A stretch of DNA of 64,000 nucleotides from NCBI RefSeq assembly GCF_014647535.1, contig NZ_BMPJ01000005.1, positions 1-64,000 of the forward strand. Reading direction: 5' to 3'. A model generated the notes under the pieces. It saw only the letters and a program-made list of their open reading frames with translations, was not told the DNA's origin and searched no databases. Origin of the DNA: Thermus composti (GTDB taxonomy: Bacteria > Deinococcota > Deinococci > Deinococcales > Thermaceae). Shown here in pieces: positions 54,201 through 64,000 of the stretch. The position numbers and the translations under genes are program-made. The first letter of the stretch is position 1. Every line of letters begins with the position of its first letter.

Positions 54201-55238
54201 GTGTGGGAGGATCTGGTCCAAACTCTGCAGGAGACCACAGGACTTCCCGTAAGCCGGCGGGACGTGGAAAGGGCTTTGGGCGCCCTTAAGGCCACGGAGG
54301 ACCTTTGGGAGAACATCCGCCTAAGCCGGGTGCCCTTGCGGGTTTTGGTGGAGCTTTGGCGGGTTCTCCAGGAAAAGGGGCTTTTGCGGGTGGAGGAAGG
54401 CCTCGCCCTCACCGAGGCGGGCCGGGCCCTGGCCCAGGAAGCGCCCCTCCCTGGGGAGGCCTTCTGCCCCGCCTGCGAAGGGCGGGGGGTTTTGGGGGCG
54501 AGGCTTCCCGGGAGGGCCCGGGAGCGCTTCCTGGCCTGGACCCAGAGGCGCCCCCCCGCCATCCAGGACTACGATCAGGGCTACGTGACCCCGGAGTCCA
54601 CCCTGGCCCGGGTGGCCTTGGCCTGGGCCTGGGGCGACCTCGAGGCCAAGGAAATCCTGGTCCTGGGGGACGACGACCTCACGGGCCTCGCCGCCGCCCT
54701 CACGGGGCTTCCCAAGCGGGTGGTGGTCCTGGACGCCGATCCCAGGATCGTCCGCTTCCTGGAGGAGGCGGCCCGGGCAGAGGGGCTTCCCCTCGAGGCC
54801 CACGTCCACGACCTGCGGGAGCCTCTGCCCGAAACCTGGGTCCACGCCTTCCATACCTTCTTCACCGACCCGGTGGAAGGGCCTTTAGGCCTGCAGGCCT
54901 TCGTGGGCCGCGGGCTTTTGGCCCTTAAGGGAGAGGGGTGCGCCGGGTACGTGGGCCTCACCCACGTGGAGGCGAGCCTCGCCAAGTGGGCCCAGTTCCA
55001 GCGCTTCCTCTTGGAGAACCAGGCGGTGATCACCGAGCTTCGGGACGGCTTCCATCTCTACGAGAACTGGGACTACATCCCCAGCATGCGGGCCTGGCCC
55101 TGGCTTCCCGTGAAGCGCCTTCCGGAGAAGCCCTGGTACACCTCCGCCCTCATCCGCTTAGAGCTTCTGGGAACGCCCAGCCTTCCCAACGAGCCCATCC
55201 AAGGGGACCTCCAGGACGAGGAGGCCACCACCTACTGA
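54201..55238 (+). CDS. bpsA: N4-bis(aminopropyl)spermidine synthase (branched-chain polyamine synthase)
   Basis: 345 residues of the BpsA (former DUF43) family. An N-terminal winged-helix-like part is followed by a short CPACEGRG zinc-type knuckle, the linker [19 protein letters not shown], and the methyltransferase-like catalytic domain with [14 protein letters not shown] (GDDD at 156-159) and [10 protein letters not shown]. BpsA adds two aminopropyl groups to spermidine from decarboxylated AdoMet, giving branched polyamines that support growth at high temperature. GGAGG sits seven bases before the GTG at 54201, which is preferred over the TTG at 54174. Confidence 0.94.
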   Translation: MWEDLVQTLQETTGLPVSRRDVERALGALKATEDLWENIRLSRVPLRVLVELWRVLQEKGLLRVEEGLALTEAGRALAQEAPLPGEAFCPACEGRGVLGARLPGRARERFLAWTQRRPPAIQDYDQGYVTPESTLARVALAWAWGDLEAKEILVLGDDDLTGLAAALTGLPKRVVVLDADPRIVRFLEEAARAEGLPLEAHVHDLREPLPETWVHAFHTFFTDPVEGPLGLQAFVGRGLLALKGEGCAGYVGLTHVEASLAKWAQFQRFLLENQAVITELRDGFHLYENWDYIPSMRAWPWLPVKRLPEKPWYTSALIRLELLGTPSLPNEPIQGDLQDEEATTY

Positions 55239-56239
55239 TCCTCGGCGGGGCGGGCGAAGAAGAGGCGGCCCACCTGGGTCTGGATGGCCTGGGTGACCAC
55301 CACCTGGATCTCCTGCCCCCGGTAGTGGATCCCCCCGTCCACCACCACCATGGAGCCGTCCTCCAGGTAGCCCACCCCCTGGTGGGGCTCCTTCCCCTCC
55401 TTGAGGATGAGGAGCCTTAAGGTATCCCCCACCTGGAGCTGGGGCCTTAGGGCCTGGGCCAGGGTCTGGACGGAAAGGGCCTTCACCCCGTAGATCCGCG
55501 CCATCTGCAAGAGGGCGTGGTCGTTGGTGACCAAGGCCGCCCCCAGCTCCCGGGCCAGAAAGAGGAGTTTCTCGTCCACCCCATCCCCCTTGGGGGTCTC
55601 CTCCAGAACCTCCAGGGGGAGGTGCGCTTTGAGCTTCTCCAGGGCCTCGAGGCCCCGCCTCCCCTTGGCCCGCCTGAGGGGGTCTTGGCTGTCGGCGAAG
55701 TGCTGGAGTTCCTTCAGGACGAAGTGGGGCACGTAAAGGGGGCCTTCCAGGAACCCCGTGGCCGCCACCTCGGCGAGCCTGCCGTCCACCAGGACGCTGG
55801 TGTCCAGGACCTTGCCCCCTTGGGGCCTGGGCCTTGGGGGGCTTAAGCGGAGGTAGTCCCTATAGCCCAGGGCCAGGTAGCTGAAAAAGCCCACCAAAAG
55901 AAGGGCTAGGAGGAGGCTATGGTAGGGGGAGAAGCCCGGGACCTGGGAAAGGAGGGTGGTGAGGAGGACGGCCAAAAGGAGCCCCAACGTGGCCCCCAGG
56001 GTGAGGGCCACCGGGAGCTCGGGGGGGAGGCTTTGCAGGCGCTGGAGCCCTTTCCTGAGGGCGGCCTCGAGCCTTGGGGCCAGGAGGAGGCCCGTGAGGA
56101 AGCCCGCCAGGGTTAGGTAGAGGCGGTTTAGGGAGAGGAGGCCCGCAGCCCCCCCGAGGAGGCCGAGCTCCTCCAGGCCCACCGCCAGCTGGTAGCCCAG
56201 GAGGGCGAAGAGGAGTTGGAGAAAAAACCCGAGGTTCAT
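55232..56239 (-). CDS. Membrane-anchored PIN-TRAM domain protein (YacL-like)
   Basis: 335 residues. About 125 N-terminal residues form four hydrophobic segments. A PIN ribonuclease domain follows ([31 protein letters not shown]), with Asp residues for metal binding, and a C-terminal TRAM domain ([22 protein letters not shown]). Relatives are encoded next to clpC and radA in Firmicutes. RNA cleavage or tRNA/rRNA association is possible; the target is unknown. Its start overlaps the radA stop by four bases. Confidence 0.88.
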   Translation of the reverse strand: MNLGFFLQLLFALLGYQLAVGLEELGLLGGAAGLLSLNRLYLTLAGFLTGLLLAPRLEAALRKGLQRLQSLPPELPVALTLGATLGLLLAVLLTTLLSQVPGFSPYHSLLLALLLVGFFSYLALGYRDYLRLSPPRPRPQGGKVLDTSVLVDGRLAEVAATGFLEGPLYVPHFVLKELQHFADSQDPLRRAKGRRGLEALEKLKAHLPLEVLEETPKGDGVDEKLLFLARELGAALVTNDHALLQMARIYGVKALSVQTLAQALRPQLQVGDTLRLLILKEGKEPHQGVGYLEDGSMVVVDGGIHYRGQEIQVVVTQAIQTQVGRLFFARPAEDQ

Positions 56240-57483
56240 TCCAGGTATTGGGCGATGGCCTCCTTCAGCCCCTTGAGGTTGCCGGGGTGGAGGATACGGG
56301 AAAACCCCGCCCGCTCCCCCTCCCTAAGCCGCCTTTCCAGGCCCATGACGCTCCGCACCTCCCCTAGAAGCCCCACCTCGCCCACCACCGCCAGGTCCTG
56401 GGGAAGGGGCCTGCCCACCACCGCAGAGTACACCGCCAGGGCCACGGCCAGGTCCAGCCCGGGGTCTTGCACCTTGAGCCCGCCCGCCAGGTTGACGTAG
56501 ATGTCCAGGTTGCCCAGGGGAAGCCCAAGCCGCCTTTCCAGGACCGCCAGCACCATGTCCACCCGCCTTCCGTCCAGGCCCTGGACCACCCGCCTGGGGG
56601 CGGGGAAGGGGGTCTTGGCCGCCAGGGCTTGCACCTCCAGGGCCAAGGCCCGCTCCCCCGCAAGGGCCAAGGCGACGGCGCTTCCCGGCACCCCTAAGGG
56701 CCTTTCCTGGAGGAAGGCCTCCGAGGGATTCCCCACCTCCAGAAGGCCCGCCTCCTCCATGCGGAAAACCCCCAGCTCTCCCACGGGGCCGAAGCGGTTC
56801 TTGGCGCTCCTCAAGACCCGGTAGACCCCGGCGGTCTCCAGGTAGAGGGTGGCGTCCACGGCGTGCTCCACGCTTTTGGGCCCCGCCACGATCCCTTCCT
56901 TGGTCACGTGGCCCACCAGGACCGTGGCCACGCCCCTTTCCTTGGCGAAGCGCACCAGGGCCTGGGTGGCCTCCCGCACCGCCACCAGGCTTCCCGGGGT
57001 GGCCTTGGCCTCGAGGGTCTGCACCGAGTCCACGAAGAGGACCTCGGGGGGATCCTTCTGGAGGAGGGCCAGGAGGGCCTCGAGGCGGGTCTCCCGCAGG
57101 AGGAGGAGTTCCTTTAGGCCCAGCCGCTTGGCCCTAAGCTTGATCTGGGCGGGGGACTCCTCCCCGGCCACGTAGTAGACCCTTTGGGGCATTCGCTTGG
57201 CCATCTCCAGGAGGAGGGTGCTCTTGCCCACCCCGGGCTCCCCCCCGAGGAGGACCACCTCCCCGGGGACGAACCCGCCCCCCAAGACCCGGTCCACCTC
57301 GCCAAGCCCCGAGGAAAACCGCCTCTCCTCCCCCTCCCGCACCTGGGAGAGGCGGAGGAGAGGGGGAAGCTCTTCCGCTTCCTTTACCTCTTGGAAGCTT
57401 CCCCAGGCCCCGCAGGAAGGGCAGCGCCCCAAGGGCTTAGGGGTGCGGTAGCCGCACGCCGCGCAGACATGGGCGCCCCTCAT
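56236..57483 (-). CDS. radA: DNA repair protein RadA (Sms)
   Basis: 415 residues in the usual order: zinc ribbon [24 protein letters not shown], RecA-like core with Walker [16 protein letters not shown], the RadA-specific KNRFGP motif ([15 protein letters not shown]) and a C-terminal Lon protease-like domain without a catalytic Ser/Lys pair. It assists branch migration in recombination. It lies directly after clpC (stop and start adjacent) and before the PIN/TRAM gene. Confidence 0.95.
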   Translation of the reverse strand: MRGAHVCAACGYRTPKPLGRCPSCGAWGSFQEVKEAEELPPLLRLSQVREGEERRFSSGLGEVDRVLGGGFVPGEVVLLGGEPGVGKSTLLLEMAKRMPQRVYYVAGEESPAQIKLRAKRLGLKELLLLRETRLEALLALLQKDPPEVLFVDSVQTLEAKATPGSLVAVREATQALVRFAKERGVATVLVGHVTKEGIVAGPKSVEHAVDATLYLETAGVYRVLRSAKNRFGPVGELGVFRMEEAGLLEVGNPSEAFLQERPLGVPGSAVALALAGERALALEVQALAAKTPFPAPRRVVQGLDGRRVDMVLAVLERRLGLPLGNLDIYVNLAGGLKVQDPGLDLAVALAVYSAVVGRPLPQDLAVVGEVGLLGEVRSVMGLERRLREGERAGFSRILHPGNLKGLKEAIAQYLE

Positions 57484-59688
57484 CTAGACCAAGAACTCCT
57501 CCACCTCGTGGAAGGCGATCCGGCCTTCCTGCACGGTGATATGGAGGCTGCCTGCGGGCTTCCGCAGGAGGAACAGGGAGAGAGGGTCCTCAATCTGCTC
57601 CCGGATCACCCCCCTGAGGGCCCGGGCGCTCCCCGTTTTGGGGGCCTGGGCCACCAGGTACCGGGCCACCTCGGGGGCGAAGTGGACCTCGATGTCCCGG
57701 CTCTTGAGCTCCTTTTGGATGTCCTGGAGCATGAGCTCCGCCACCCGCACCAGCTCCTCCTCCGTGAGGGGCCGGAAGCGGATCACCTCGTCCAGCCGAT
57801 CCAAAAACTCGGGGGTGAAGAGGGCCTTCAGGGGGGACTCGGTGTCCACCTCCTTGGTGGTGAAGCCGATGGCCGGGCCCACGTTGTAGCCGGTGTTGGA
57901 GGTCATGATGAGGATCACCCGGCGGAAGTCCACGGTGCGCCCCATCCCGTCCGTGAGGCGGCCCTCGTCCAGGACCTGGAGGAAGGTGTTGTAGATGTCG
58001 GGGTGGGCCTTCTCTATCTCGTCCAGGAGGACCACGCTGAAGGGCTGGCGGCGCACGGCCTCGGTGAGGCGCCCCCCTTGCTCGTAGCCCACGTAGCCCG
58101 GCGGGGCCCCGATGAGCTTGGAGATGGAGTGGGGCTCCTGGAACTCGGACATGTCAAAGCGGATGAGGGCCCTTTCCGAGCCGAAGAGAACCTCGGCCAG
58201 GGCCTTGGCGAGCTGGGTCTTGCCCACGCCGCTTTGCCCCACGAAGAGGAAGCTGGCCGCCACCCGGGTCCTCCCCCCAAGGCCCACCCGGGCCCTTCTT
58301 AGGGCGCTTGCCAGGGCGCGGATGGCCTCCTCCTGGCCCACCACCCTCTTGCTGAGTTCCTCCTCCAGGCGCATGAGCTTCTCGTCGTCCTTGTCGTCCA
58401 CGTAGACCCCGCCCCAGGAGTCCACCACCGCCTCCACGTCCTCCCGGGTGACGATGGGGGTGCCGTCCTCTTCCTCCGCCACGGGGAGGCCCAAGGAGGC
58501 GTTGAGGCGCACCCTCGAGGCCGCTTCGTCAATGAGGTCAATGGCCTTGTCGGGGAAGTTGCGCCCGGGAAGCGAGCGGATCCCGATCTTGACGGCGAGC
58601 TCCAGGATCTCGTCAGGGATGATGACCCCGTGGTGGGCCTCGTAGCGGGGACGGAGGCCCTTGAGGATCTCCAGGGTCTCCTCGGGGGAGGGCTCGAGGA
58701 CGATGACGGGTTGGAAACGCCGCTCCAGGGCGGGGTCCTTTTCTATGTAGCGGTGGTACTCCCCGGTGGTGGTGGCCCCGATCACCTGGATCTCCCCCCG
58801 GGCCAGGGCGGGCTTGAGGATGTTGGCGGCGTCCAGGGTGCCCTCGGCCCCGCCCGCCCCGATCAGGGTGTGGAGCTCGTCAATGAAGGCGATGACCTTG
58901 GCGTTTTTAAGCTCCTCAATGATCTGGCGCAGGCGCTCCTCAAACTCCCCCCGGTACTTGGTCCCCGCCACCACGGCGGCCAGGTCAATGGCCACCACCC
59001 GGGCCCCCTTGAGGATGGGGGGGACCCGGCCTTCCACGATGGCCTGGGCCAGCCCCTCCACGATGGCGGTCTTGCCCACCCCGGGGTCCCCGATGAGCAC
59101 GGGGTTGTTCTTGGTGCGCCGGGCCAGGATCTGGATCACCCGGTTGATCTCCTCCTGGCGGCCGATCACCGGGTCCAGCTTCCCCTCCCGGGCCTCCTTG
59201 GTGAGGTCACGGCCGTACTCGTCCAGGAAGGGGGTGTTCACGGGCTTCTCCCGCTCCCGGCCCTCCGCCATGGCCAGGATGCGCCAGCGGATGGCGTCCA
59301 CGTCCTTGGCGAAGTGGCTCAGGATGCGGTAGGCGATCCCGTCCCCCTCCCGGATGATGCCCAGGAGGATGTGCTCCGTGCCGATGACTGAGGCCCCCAT
59401 GTTGCGGGCCTCGGCGCTGGCCAGTTCCATCACCCGCCTCGCCCGCGGGGTGATGGCGGGAGGCTCCCCGGTGCGGCTCCCCTCCCCCCGGCCCACCAGC
59501 TCCTCCACCATGCGGCGCATGGCCTCGAGGCTCGCCCCGTACTCCTGGAGGATCCGGGCCGCCGTCCCCCCCTCCCGCATGAGGCCCAGGAGGAGGTGCT
59601 CGGGGCCGATCATGGAGTGGCCTAAGCGGCTACCCTCCTCCCTGGCGTAGTGGAAAACCAGCCTGGCGCGGTCGTCGTACCTGTTCAT
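57484..59688 (-). CDS. clpC: ATP-dependent Clp protease ATPase subunit ClpC
   Basis: 734 residues. Two N-terminal repeats ([29 protein letters not shown] and a second [10 protein letters not shown]) are followed by AAA+ domain 1 ([13 protein letters not shown]) and domain 2 ([14 protein letters not shown]). The short coiled middle domain (about residue 390-430) is the ClpC size, not the longer ClpB one. It unfolds proteins for ClpP. The start at 59688 has GAGGAG upstream; the reading from 59724 is not supported. Confidence 0.94.
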   Translation of the reverse strand: MNRYDDRARLVFHYAREEGSRLGHSMIGPEHLLLGLMREGGTAARILQEYGASLEAMRRMVEELVGRGEGSRTGEPPAITPRARRVMELASAEARNMGASVIGTEHILLGIIREGDGIAYRILSHFAKDVDAIRWRILAMAEGREREKPVNTPFLDEYGRDLTKEAREGKLDPVIGRQEEINRVIQILARRTKNNPVLIGDPGVGKTAIVEGLAQAIVEGRVPPILKGARVVAIDLAAVVAGTKYRGEFEERLRQIIEELKNAKVIAFIDELHTLIGAGGAEGTLDAANILKPALARGEIQVIGATTTGEYHRYIEKDPALERRFQPVIVLEPSPEETLEILKGLRPRYEAHHGVIIPDEILELAVKIGIRSLPGRNFPDKAIDLIDEAASRVRLNASLGLPVAEEEDGTPIVTREDVEAVVDSWGGVYVDDKDDEKLMRLEEELSKRVVGQEEAIRALASALRRARVGLGGRTRVAASFLFVGQSGVGKTQLAKALAEVLFGSERALIRFDMSEFQEPHSISKLIGAPPGYVGYEQGGRLTEAVRRQPFSVVLLDEIEKAHPDIYNTFLQVLDEGRLTDGMGRTVDFRRVILIMTSNTGYNVGPAIGFTTKEVDTESPLKALFTPEFLDRLDEVIRFRPLTEEELVRVAELMLQDIQKELKSRDIEVHFAPEVARYLVAQAPKTGSARALRGVIREQIEDPLSLFLLRKPAGSLHITVQEGRIAFHEVEEFLV

Positions 59689-59705
59689 GCTCTCCTCTAC
59701 CTCGT

Positions 59706-59711
59706 ATTCTA
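59706..59711 (-). promoter_or_regulatory. -10 box of clpC
   Basis: TAGAAT on the minus strand lies 17 bases before the clpC ATG. The -35 is unclear, and I see no CtsR- or HrcA-type operator. Confidence 0.4.
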
Positions 59712-59769
59712 GCCTAAGGCCCACCCCCCGAGGGGTTTGCGCCCCGGCTCACCTTGGCCCTTCCCCTGA

Positions 59770-59802
59770 TAAGATGCCCAGTAATCGGGGCCTTCGGGCC
59801 CC
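59770..59802 (+). promoter_or_regulatory. -10 box and UUCG leader hairpin of glyQS
   Basis: TAAGAT (59770-59775) is followed by a 6-bp stem GGGGCC/GGCCCC (59787-59792 with 59797-59802) closed by the very stable C(TTCG)G tetraloop, just before GGGAGGG and the ATG. It is not a T-box; no long leader exists. Confidence 0.5.
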
Positions 59803-59813
59803 AGGGAGGGACG

Positions 59814-61334
<1,521 letters not shown>

Positions 61335-61366
61335 GCTAGAAGAACGATCCCTTTGAGGGGCCAGAA

Positions 61367-61561
61367 GTGGCGCAAAACCGGAAGCACTGGAAGGAGGTTC
61401 TGGTTTAGCTGGAGGCGCGCATAGAGGAGCACTGGCGGAAGATCCGAGAAGAAGCGAAACCCCAACCTAACTGGGGCGTCATAGCTCACTGGGAACGGGA
61501 GATCCGGGCATGGGAAAGAAGAAGGGAACGCATCTTACGGCGCCTAGGCAGGAGGTCCTAG
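61367..61561 (+). pseudogene. Small charged helical protein with an in-frame amber codon
   Basis: A GTG at 61367 with GAGGGG six bases upstream reads MAQNRKHWKEVLV, then TAG at 61406. The same frame continues for 50 codons (LEARIEEHWRKIREEAKP, then [18 protein letters not shown]) to a stop at 61561. A single C-to-T change (CAG to TAG) would explain it. The intact product would be 64 residues, highly charged and helical. I know no named family for it. Confidence 0.6.
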
Positions 61562-61746
61562 GCATCCCCGAGCCGATCTGGCGGGAGCTTTGGGAAGAGG
61601 TGGAGCGGGCACGGGTACTTTACGAGGAGATGCGGGTGGCCCCTTCCCGCGAGCGGGAGCGAGAACTCTTCGGCGCTTTGACCCACCTGGTAGGCCACGT
61701 GAGCGCCATGTGGGAAGAGGCCGAGTTTTTGGAGGAGGACGCATGA
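61510..61746 (+). CDS. Small charged helical protein overlapping asd
   Basis: 78 residues, rich in Glu and Arg and likely all-helical ([43 protein letters not shown]). The ATG lies inside the 3-prime end of the broken gene upstream, and the stop overlaps the asd ATG (ATGA), so asd translation may be coupled to it. I recognise no family. Two overlapping small genes recall toxin-antitoxin layouts, but no domain supports that. Confidence 0.6.
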   Translation: MGKKKGTHLTAPRQEVLGIPEPIWRELWEEVERARVLYEEMRVAPSRERERELFGALTHLVGHVSAMWEEAEFLEEDA

Positions 61747-62738
61747 GGGTAGCCGTGGTGGGGGCCACGGGGGCCGTGGGGCAGGAGATTCTCAAGGTCC
61801 TCGAGGCCCGCAACTTCCCTCTAAGCGAGCTTAAGCTTTACGCCTCCCCCCGCTCCGCCGGGAAGCGGCTTTCCTTTAGGGGGGAGGAGATCCCCGTGGA
61901 GCCCCTTCCCGAAGGCCCTTTGCCCGTGGACCTGGTTCTGGCGAGCGCCGGGGGGGCGCTTTCCAAGGCCCTGGCTCCTGTTTGGGCGGAAGGGGGGGCT
62001 TTGGTGGTGGACAACTCCAGCGCCTGGCGCTACGAGCCCTGGGTGCCCTTGGTGGTCCCCGAGGTGAACCGGGAGAAGATCTTCACCCACCGGGGCATCA
62101 TCGCCAACCCCAACTGCACCACGGCCATCCTGGCCATGGCCCTTTGGCCCTTGCACCGGGCCTTCGGGGTCAAGAGGGTCATCGTGGCCACCTACCAGGC
62201 GGCCTCCGGGGCCGGGGCCAGGGCCATGGAGGAGCTCCTCACCGAGACCCACCGCTTCCTCCACGGGGAGACCCCTAAGGCCGAGGCCTTCGCCCACCCC
62301 CTGCCCTTCAACGTCATCCCCCATATAGACGCCTTCCAGGAAAACGGCTACACCCGCGAGGAGATGAAGGTGGTCTGGGAGACCCACAAGATCTTCGGGG
62401 ATGACTCCATCCGGATCAGCGCCACGGCGGTACGGGTCCCCACCCTGAGGGCCCACGCCGAGGCGGTGAGCGTGGAGTTCGCCCGCCCCGTGACCCCCGA
62501 GGCGGCCCGGGAGGTCCTGAGGGAGGCCCCCGGGGTGGAGGTGGTGGACGAGCCCGAGGCCAAGCGCTACCCCATGCCCCTCACCGCAAGCGGCAAGTGG
62601 GACGTGGAGGTGGGGAGGATCCGAAAAAGCCTCGCCTTTGAAAACGGCCTGGACTTCTTCGTGGTGGGGGACCAGCTTTTGAAGGGGGCGGCCCTAAACG
62701 CCGTGCAGATCGCCGAGGAGTGGCTTAAGGGCGCCTAA
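61743..62738 (+). CDS. asd: Aspartate-semialdehyde dehydrogenase
   Basis: 331 residues from [21 protein letters not shown] (NADP loop). The catalytic Cys is in [14 protein letters not shown] and the conserved His in [21 protein letters not shown]. It makes aspartate semialdehyde for lysine, threonine and methionine synthesis. The ATG at 61743 overlaps the upstream small gene; the extension to 61590 is an artefact. The end overlaps tlyA by 14 bases. Confidence 0.95.
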   Translation: MRVAVVGATGAVGQEILKVLEARNFPLSELKLYASPRSAGKRLSFRGEEIPVEPLPEGPLPVDLVLASAGGALSKALAPVWAEGGALVVDNSSAWRYEPWVPLVVPEVNREKIFTHRGIIANPNCTTAILAMALWPLHRAFGVKRVIVATYQAASGAGARAMEELLTETHRFLHGETPKAEAFAHPLPFNVIPHIDAFQENGYTREEMKVVWETHKIFGDDSIRISATAVRVPTLRAHAEAVSVEFARPVTPEAAREVLREAPGVEVVDEPEAKRYPMPLTASGKWDVEVGRIRKSLAFENGLDFFVVGDQLLKGAALNAVQIAEEWLKGA

Positions 62739-63432
62739 GCCAAAGCCAGTACTCCAGGTTCCCCTCCTTCCCCGGGAGGGGGCTTTCCTTTTCCCCCAGG
62801 ACCTGGAAGCCAAGCGCTAGGGCCTTTTCCCGAACCCGCCTCAGGGCCTCTTGCCTTTGGGCCTCTTCCCGCACCACCCCCTTGTGGGCCTTGGGGCCCA
62901 GCTCAAACTGGGGCTTCACCAGGACCAGGGCCTCTCCTTTGGGCTTCAAAAGCTCCAGGACCTTGGGAAGGAGGAGGGTGGAGGAGATGAAGGACACGTC
63001 CATGACCACGAGGTCCACGGGCTCCGGCAGGAAGAGGGTGCGGGCGTCAACTTCCTCCAGGCTCACCACCCGGGGGTCTTCCCGGAGGCGGGGGTGGAGC
63101 TGGCCTTTGCCCACGTCCACGGCGTAGACCCGCCTGGCACCCCTTTCCAAAAGCACCTGGGTGAACCCCCCGGTGCTCGCCCCGAGGTCGGTGGCGACCT
63201 TGCCCCTGGGCTCCACGGGGAAGGCCGCCAAAGCCCCGAGGAGCTTGTAGGCCCCCCGGCCCACGTAGCGCTCCTCCTCTAGAAGCTCCACGGCGGCGCC
63301 TTCGGGGACGGGGTAGGCAGGCTTTTGCACCACCCTTCCTCCCACCCGCACCTTGCCCTCCTGGATCAGGCGCTTGGCCTTCTCCCGACTTTCCGCCAGG
63401 CCCCGTTCCACCAGGTACCGGTCCAGGCGCAC
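62725..63432 (-). CDS. tlyA: TlyA family rRNA (cytidine-2-prime-O)-methyltransferase
   Basis: 235 residues. The N-terminal S4 RNA-binding domain is [30 protein letters not shown]. The FtsJ-like methyltransferase domain has [20 protein letters not shown] (SAM loop), [15 protein letters not shown] and [16 protein letters not shown]. TlyA proteins methylate cytidines in 16S and sometimes 23S rRNA. The GTG start lies six bases after CATAAT with no Shine-Dalgarno. Confidence 0.92.
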   Translation of the reverse strand: MRLDRYLVERGLAESREKAKRLIQEGKVRVGGRVVQKPAYPVPEGAAVELLEEERYVGRGAYKLLGALAAFPVEPRGKVATDLGASTGGFTQVLLERGARRVYAVDVGKGQLHPRLREDPRVVSLEEVDARTLFLPEPVDLVVMDVSFISSTLLLPKVLELLKPKGEALVLVKPQFELGPKAHKGVVREEAQRQEALRRVREKALALGFQVLGEKESPLPGKEGNLEYWLWLRRP

Positions 63433-63437
63433 AAGGG

Positions 63438-63444
63438 TATTATG
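63438..63444. promoter_or_regulatory. Shared -10 region of two divergent leaderless genes
   Basis: Plus strand TATTAT (63438-63443) is followed after six bases by GTG 63450. Minus strand CATAAT (63444-63439) is followed after six bases by GTG 63432. Two start codons only 17 bases apart thus share one AT-rich core. Confidence 0.6.
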
Positions 63445-63449
63445 AGCGG

Positions 63450-63761
63450 GTGGGACCCGACCTTTCCGGGACCTGGTACGTTTTGGAGGGAGACCCGGGG
63501 GAGCACCTGGTGGTGGAGGCCCTGGGAGAGCGGCTTTCCGGGGTCTGGACGAGCCGGGAAGGGGCCGAGGCCTTCCTGGCCCACCACCCCCACCTGGGGA
63601 TGCGGGTGGCCTCCTTGGAGAGCCGGGCCTTGAAGGAGGCCTTTCTTCGGGCCCTCGGGATGCTCCAGGTGGAGGCGGTCATGGTGGACTACCGCCCCGG
63701 GGCTCACCGGGCGCAGGTAGCTAGAGTAAAGGACCTTTTAGAGGAGGTGCGGCGTGCCTAG
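63450..63761 (+). CDS. Conserved-looking small protein of unknown function
   Basis: 103 residues from GTG: GTWYVLEGDPGEHLVVEALGERLSG suggests a small beta-sheet N-terminus, and a helical C-terminal half includes LKEAFLRALGMLQVEAVMVDY. The alternative ATG at 63442 is in another frame that runs off this reading. I recognise no named family with confidence. The next gene overlaps its stop by eight bases. Confidence 0.65.
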   Translation: MGPDLSGTWYVLEGDPGEHLVVEALGERLSGVWTSREGAEAFLAHHPHLGMRVASLESRALKEAFLRALGMLQVEAVMVDYRPGAHRAQVARVKDLLEEVRRA

Positions 63762-64000
63762 GGTTTTGGCGGCGCTTTTGCTGGTCTTGGCCTTCGGCTT
63801 GGCCCAACGGGCCGACCTTAGCGTGGGAAGCCCCTTCGGGGTGCAGGCGGGCGTGCGCTTCCCCCTCCTTCCCCTCCTCTTGGACGGGCGGGCCTACGGG
63901 GGGGTGGGCCTCGAGGCCAGGGGGGGCGGGGTGGACCTCCTCCTCAAGGTGCCCCTCACCGACCTTTACGTGGGCCTTGGCGGCTTCTACGGCACGGGCC
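63754..64000 (+). CDS. Secreted or outer-membrane protein, N-terminal part
   Basis: From the GTG at 63754, with GAGGAGG seven bases upstream, the frame opens with a signal peptide (MPRVLAALLLVLAFGLAQ). It continues with alternating hydrophobic, glycine-rich segments (SVGSPFGVQAGVRFPLLPLL; GVDLLLKVPLTDLYVGLGGFYG). This pattern resembles beta-barrel strands. It runs off the window and no family is recognised. Confidence 0.65.
   Translation, partial: MPRVLAALLLVLAFGLAQRADLSVGSPFGVQAGVRFPLLPLLLDGRAYGGVGLEARGGGVDLLLKVPLTDLYVGLGGFYGTG

Noticed and set aside
59754-59813. N-terminal extension of GlyRS and the ATG at 59774
   Set aside because: The extension overlaps the -10 box and lacks homology; GGGAGGG before 59814 defines the start. 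The Gly-containing frame from 59774 is too close to the promoter to be a leader peptide.

Overview
This window looks like a chromosomal segment of a Thermus species (phylum Deinococcota) close to Thermus thermophilus. The sequence is extremely GC-rich with G/C-ending codons. Genes are packed with many 1-47 bp overlaps, on both strands and at convergent ends. Many start codons sit 6-8 bases after a -10 box with no ribosome binding site (leaderless starts). The gene set also fits Thermus: a second archaeal-type aspartyl-tRNA synthetase, a branched-polyamine synthase with a bacterial-type SpeD, an amylomaltase, and a TT1977-like small hydrolase. It may not be strain HB8, because the isocitrate dehydrogenase here is the short E. 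coli-like form. There are no rRNA genes, CRISPR arrays, insertion sequences or replication origin.

Layout. 1-4.8 kb: the start of an acyl-CoA synthetase facing a phosphoribosyltransferase across a near-perfect palindromic operator; a cupin; and an ABC-2 exporter operon with a secreted NEW3-domain protein. 4.8-8.7 kb: speD, with a strong promoter and a leader hairpin, then the sdhCDAB operon. 8.8-13.2 kb: a DJ-1/PfpI protein, aspS2 with a candidate Asn leader-peptide attenuator, tatD, a decayed AttH-like gene, a flavodoxin-like protein and tsaB. 13.2-16.9 kb: a sugar ABC transporter (two permeases and a binding protein, no ATPase). 16.9-19.4 kb: a tungsten-type aldehyde:ferredoxin oxidoreductase and a DUF58 protein. 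19.4-21.8 kb: glpX, hisIE, hisF. 21.9-29.3 kb: trmFO, then murE-htrA-argS-uvrC. 29.3-37.8 kb: M19 dipeptidase, MenI-like thioesterase, two odd alpha/beta-hydrolase-like genes, a tiny broken secreted-peptide ORF, truD, pepF, an RNase II/R enzyme and icd. 38 kb: tRNA-Met, an MFS exporter with a frameshifted start, and a surE remnant. 39.4-42.1 kb: fatty-acid/acyl-CoA genes (thiolase, SDR, CaiB family). 42.2-49.6 kb: pectinacetylesterase-like protein behind an operator, a zinc protease-like gene with recG, an M16 peptidase pair and an EamA transporter. 49.6-54.1 kb: hbd, malQ, sucCD. 54.2-59.7 kb: bpsA, then clpC-radA-PIN/TRAM. 59.8-64 kb: glyQS, a small nonsense-mutated gene, a small helical protein overlapping asd, tlyA, and the start of a secreted protein.

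How the genes work together. Central metabolism is well represented: succinate dehydrogenase, succinyl-CoA synthetase, isocitrate dehydrogenase and FBPase. Acyl-CoA turnover is covered by the acyl-CoA synthetase, thiolase, SDR, hbd and CaiB-family genes. SpeD makes the aminopropyl donor for the branched polyamines made by BpsA. AspRS2 supplies Asp-tRNA(Asn) for tRNA-dependent asparagine formation, which fits the Asn codons in its leader. clpC-radA-PIN/TRAM resembles the core of the Firmicute clpC operon. The most interesting signals are regulatory: the aspS2 leader peptide with two competing hairpins; leaderless mini-ORFs whose TGA overlaps the ATG of hisF and malF; two palindromic operators; back-to-back leaderless promoters; and several fresh gene decays. 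All identifications come from reading the sequence and from memory of protein families; no database search was run.
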